Positions 15,204-17,507 of a stretch of 17,507 bases of DNA are shown here, piece after piece. The position numbers and the translations under genes were made by a program. This DNA is from an uncultured Chlorobiota bacterium (lineage in GTDB: Bacteria; Bacteroidota; Bacteroidia; Bacteroidales; JAADGE01): positions 1 through 17,507 of the forward strand of contig CAMZKQ010000153.1 in assembly GCA_947311265.1 (NCBI GenBank). Reading direction: 5' to 3'. Positions within the stretch are counted from its first letter, which is position 1. Every line of letters begins with the position of its first letter. The notes under the pieces are model-generated. The model ran no database searches. It was not told the origin of the DNA and saw only the letters and a program-made list of their open reading frames with translations.

Positions 15204-17507
15204 TTAGTCCTTTTTTTTTATGATTTCCATTTCTTCCTTTGTCAGCTCGTATAATTTGTAAACAAGTTTATCAATTTCTGTTTGTTGTTTGGTAATATCT
15301 GCGTCTTTATTTTTTTCTTTGGCTTTTAATATTTCATTTACGAGATTTTCTATTTTTGTTACCGTTTTTTGATTTTCTTTTGTAATTTCGGGTATTGTGA
15401 TTTTTTTTATATTCTGTAATAATATTCTTGGAAAGCTTTGTTTTTCAGATATATATCTATTGTAAATAAAATTTACAAACTCTGAATTAAGTACTCCTAA
15501 TATTAACTTATTATCATATTTTTCATCGACAGAATTAATACAATAGATTGATTGTAAAGTAATATATTCAGAAATTGTGGCGGTAATATTGCTTCCTAAC
15601 TGCCTTAATACTATTTTTTTATCCGTATATTTTTTTTTATCTTTTTTTATGTTGTCTGCTGCAATAAACTTAACATCTCCTTTTGTTGCATATCTCATCA
15701 GATTATTTCCAGCAAGAATATGTAAATCTCCGGTATTTTTTTTATCATGTAAAATGCTTGCTTTTTTACCCAATTCTTCACCTCGCCACAAAGTTGAAAT
15801 TTTAGATAATGGTATATGTTTGAATAATTTTATTACTATTTTTAATTCTTTATCATCTGTAAAAATTAGCCGGTAGGAATTTAGAACCTTATCTGTTAAA
15901 AAATTAATGTATTTAATGTCTGCATTTTCTTTTTTTATTTTAGCTTCACGAATTTTCCAAAATTCAATTTTTTCTTTTTTCTTATTATTTTTCAAAAAAC
16001 AGATACAACTACTTACATTTGCTTGGCTAAAAACATTATCAAGTTGAACAATATGGTATAAATTTGCATTTTGATAAATGAACTCTCTAATTGACGTAAA
16101 TGAATCTCGTCCTAAAAAAGAGTCTGGAATTATCATCGAATTAATTCCATTCTTTTTTGTTATTTGTAAGGCTCGTTCTATAAATAATGAAAATAAATCA
16201 AATTGTTTCACTGCGGTTTTATAATTTTCAAGTCCTTTTTTATTAGTAATATCTTTTGAAGAAATATACGGCGGATTTCCAATTACTAAATCAAAACCTT
16301 GAAAATCACCGGTATCCGATAAAATTTCGGGAAATTCAATAGCCCATTCCATTGAATTGGCATATACATTTCTGTAATTTTCTTTGTATTTATTTTCAAG
16401 TTCGCTGACTTCTGCACTTATTTTTACAATTTGCTTTTGTATGGCTTTGCTGTTACCGGTAACATTTAGTAATTCGCCAAGTTCTTTGCTCTTTTTCAGG
16501 TATTTACGATAATATTTATCACGCGGAATTGCATATTTTTCAAGTTCTGATTTTAGGCGTTCTATTTGTTCTCTAAATTTTGTTTTTTGCTTGTAATCGC
16601 TTGTTTTTTTGTATTCTTCGGTAATGAATTTGTATTGTATAATGTTGTTTTTTACTGCCGTGCGTTCAAATAAATCAAGACCTGTATCAAATTTGCTGAT
16701 AAGCGAGTTTCCGGTTTTTATATTGATGTCAATATTTGGCAGAGTTTCCAAAAATTTGTAATTGCTCTCTTCTGTATAAAATGTATTTTTTAGCAATTCT
16801 ATCCAAAGTCGCAAACGGCATATTAACACCGATTTAGGATTAATATCAACACCGTAAATACAATTTTCGATTAAATTTCTTTTTTCGTAGAAAATAGCTT
16901 TTTGAATGTTCTGAATTTCTGACGGCGGATTTCCTTTTTCGTTTACATAGTATTGAAAAGGTTCGCTTGTTTCTTCGTCAATTATTTCGAGTTCATCGTT
17001 TATGTTTTCAATTTTTATTCCTCTGATACGTTTGTCGTTTGCATCGCTCAAAATTTTCAAATTATTTTTTACGGCAACGAGTTCATTTAATGCCGAAACT
17101 ATAAAATGCCCCGAACCTACGGCGGGGGCGCAAATTTTTATTGAATTTATTATTTTGTTTGCTTTTTTTCGTTCTTCGCTGTCGGCGTAATCAATAAAAT
17201 CTTTTAAATCTTCAAAATTTTTGAATTGTTTTTTATATGCTTCGCTAAATTTATTTACAACCGTTGTTCTGATAGTTTGGCGACTTATATATGTGGTAAT
17301 AAAGCTGGGCGTATAAAATGAGCCGTCTTTGTATCCGTTAATTTTCTCAAAAATCAAGCCGAGAACTGCGGCATTAATAATTGTTCGGCTGTCGTCTTGA
17401 ATTTCGGCTTTTGTTTCGCTCGAAAAATTGTAAGCATTCAAAAATTCAAATAAATATTCAAGTGTATTTAACTGACCTGTTCGTTTATTTCCACTTTTAT
17501 CTTTAAG
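15204..17507 (-). CDS. Eco57I-like type IIG DNA adenine methyltransferase/restriction enzyme, 5' truncated
   Basis: The frame is open to the window edge: a TTG at 17441 looks like a start, but 22 further codons upstream remain open and read as coding (NTLEYLFEFL), so the N-terminus lies outside. About 767 residues are visible. An opening INGYKDGSFYTPSFIT block leads to the SAM-binding motif APAVGSGHF (17103-17129), then CIYGVDINPKSVLICRLRLW, a coiled region, and the catalytic NPPY of N6-adenine methyltransferases (16266-16277) within FDLVIGNPPYIS. The C-terminal ~250 residues (LRQLGSNITATI, SFPRILLQNIKKITIP, then a charged helical tail) resemble the TaqI/Eco57I-type target-recognition domain. 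Such proteins usually carry a nuclease part in the N-terminal region missing here, so cleavage activity cannot be judged. Parts of the gene are more AT-rich than the fbp and citF genes, consistent with horizontal acquisition. Confidence 0.88.
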   Translation of the reverse strand, partial: LKDKSGNKRTGQLNTLEYLFEFLNAYNFSSETKAEIQDDSRTIINAAVLGLIFEKINGYKDGSFYTPSFITTYISRQTIRTTVVNKFSEAYKKQFKNFEDLKDFIDYADSEERKKANKIINSIKICAPAVGSGHFIVSALNELVAVKNNLKILSDANDKRIRGIKIENINDELEIIDEETSEPFQYYVNEKGNPPSEIQNIQKAIFYEKRNLIENCIYGVDINPKSVLICRLRLWIELLKNTFYTEESNYKFLETLPNIDINIKTGNSLISKFDTGLDLFERTAVKNNIIQYKFITEEYKKTSDYKQKTKFREQIERLKSELEKYAIPRDKYYRKYLKKSKELGELLNVTGNSKAIQKQIVKISAEVSELENKYKENYRNVYANSMEWAIEFPEILSDTGDFQGFDLVIGNPPYISSKDITNKKGLENYKTAVKQFDLFSLFIERALQITKKNGINSMIIPDSFLGRDSFTSIREFIYQNANLYHIVQLDNVFSQANVSSCICFLKNNKKKEKIEFWKIREAKIKKENADIKYINFLTDKVLNSYRLIFTDDKELKIVIKLFKHIPLSKISTLWRGEELGKKASILHDKKNTGDLHILAGNNLMRYATKGDVKFIAADNIKKDKKKYTDKKIVLRQLGSNITATISEYITLQSIYCINSVDEKYDNKLILGVLNSEFVNFIYNRYISEKQSFPRILLQNIKKITIPEITKENQKTVTKIENLVNEILKAKEKNKDADITKQQTEIDKLVYKLYELTKEEMEIIKKKD

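Overview
The window looks like chromosomal DNA of a member of the Bacteroidota. It is AT-rich, starts lack a clear Shine-Dalgarno but are preceded by A-rich leaders, and several genes have a TAnnTTTG -7 box typical of that phylum. The protein families also fit: TamB with a Bacteroidota-style C-terminus, a TerB-like/ABCG fusion transporter, and a 7TMR-DISM/SpoIIE signalling protein. I see no rRNA, tRNA, CRISPR array, insertion sequence or prophage.

Layout. (1) 1-838, plus strand: the C-terminal end of a TamB-like envelope protein, directly followed by a MobB-like P-loop protein, then a probable terminator. (2) 980-5531, plus strand: a promoter, a 1037-residue ABCG-type transporter with extra N- and C-terminal soluble parts, and an AlgI-like MBOAT O-acyltransferase 13 nt behind it. 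(3) 5549-9757, plus strand: a promoter almost on top of the start codon, a secreted beta-lactamase-fold serine hydrolase, and a large membrane receptor ending in a SpoIIE phosphatase. (4) 11032-9771, minus strand: an aspartate kinase split into two frames by an indel. (5) 11096-13739, plus strand: fructose-1,6-bisphosphatase and then citrate lyase alpha subunit, whose natural start also appears to be lost to a one-base indel. (6) A strong bidirectional hairpin terminator at about 13763-13798. (7) 15039-13826, minus strand: a two-gene unit of an unrecognised 78-residue protein and a 324-residue protein that may be FIST-like (possibly DUF6976). (8) 17507-15204, minus strand: an Eco57I-like DNA adenine methyltransferase/restriction enzyme running off the window edge.

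How the genes relate. Regions 1-3 are envelope and signalling functions: outer-membrane biogenesis, export, acylation of a surface polymer, a periplasmic hydrolase and a membrane sensor. Regions 4-5 are central metabolism: entry to the aspartate amino-acid family, gluconeogenesis and citrate/CoA chemistry. The divergent lysC and fbp genes have back-to-back promoters. Region 8 is a restriction-modification gene and the most likely accessory element.

The most useful things to check are the two frame breaks, in lysC and at the start of citF. Both lie at short A-tracts and both can be repaired by adding one A, which suggests sequence error before real gene loss. The small operon of unknown function at 13826-15039 is the best candidate for undescribed biology. 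No complete novel system could be demonstrated from sequence alone.
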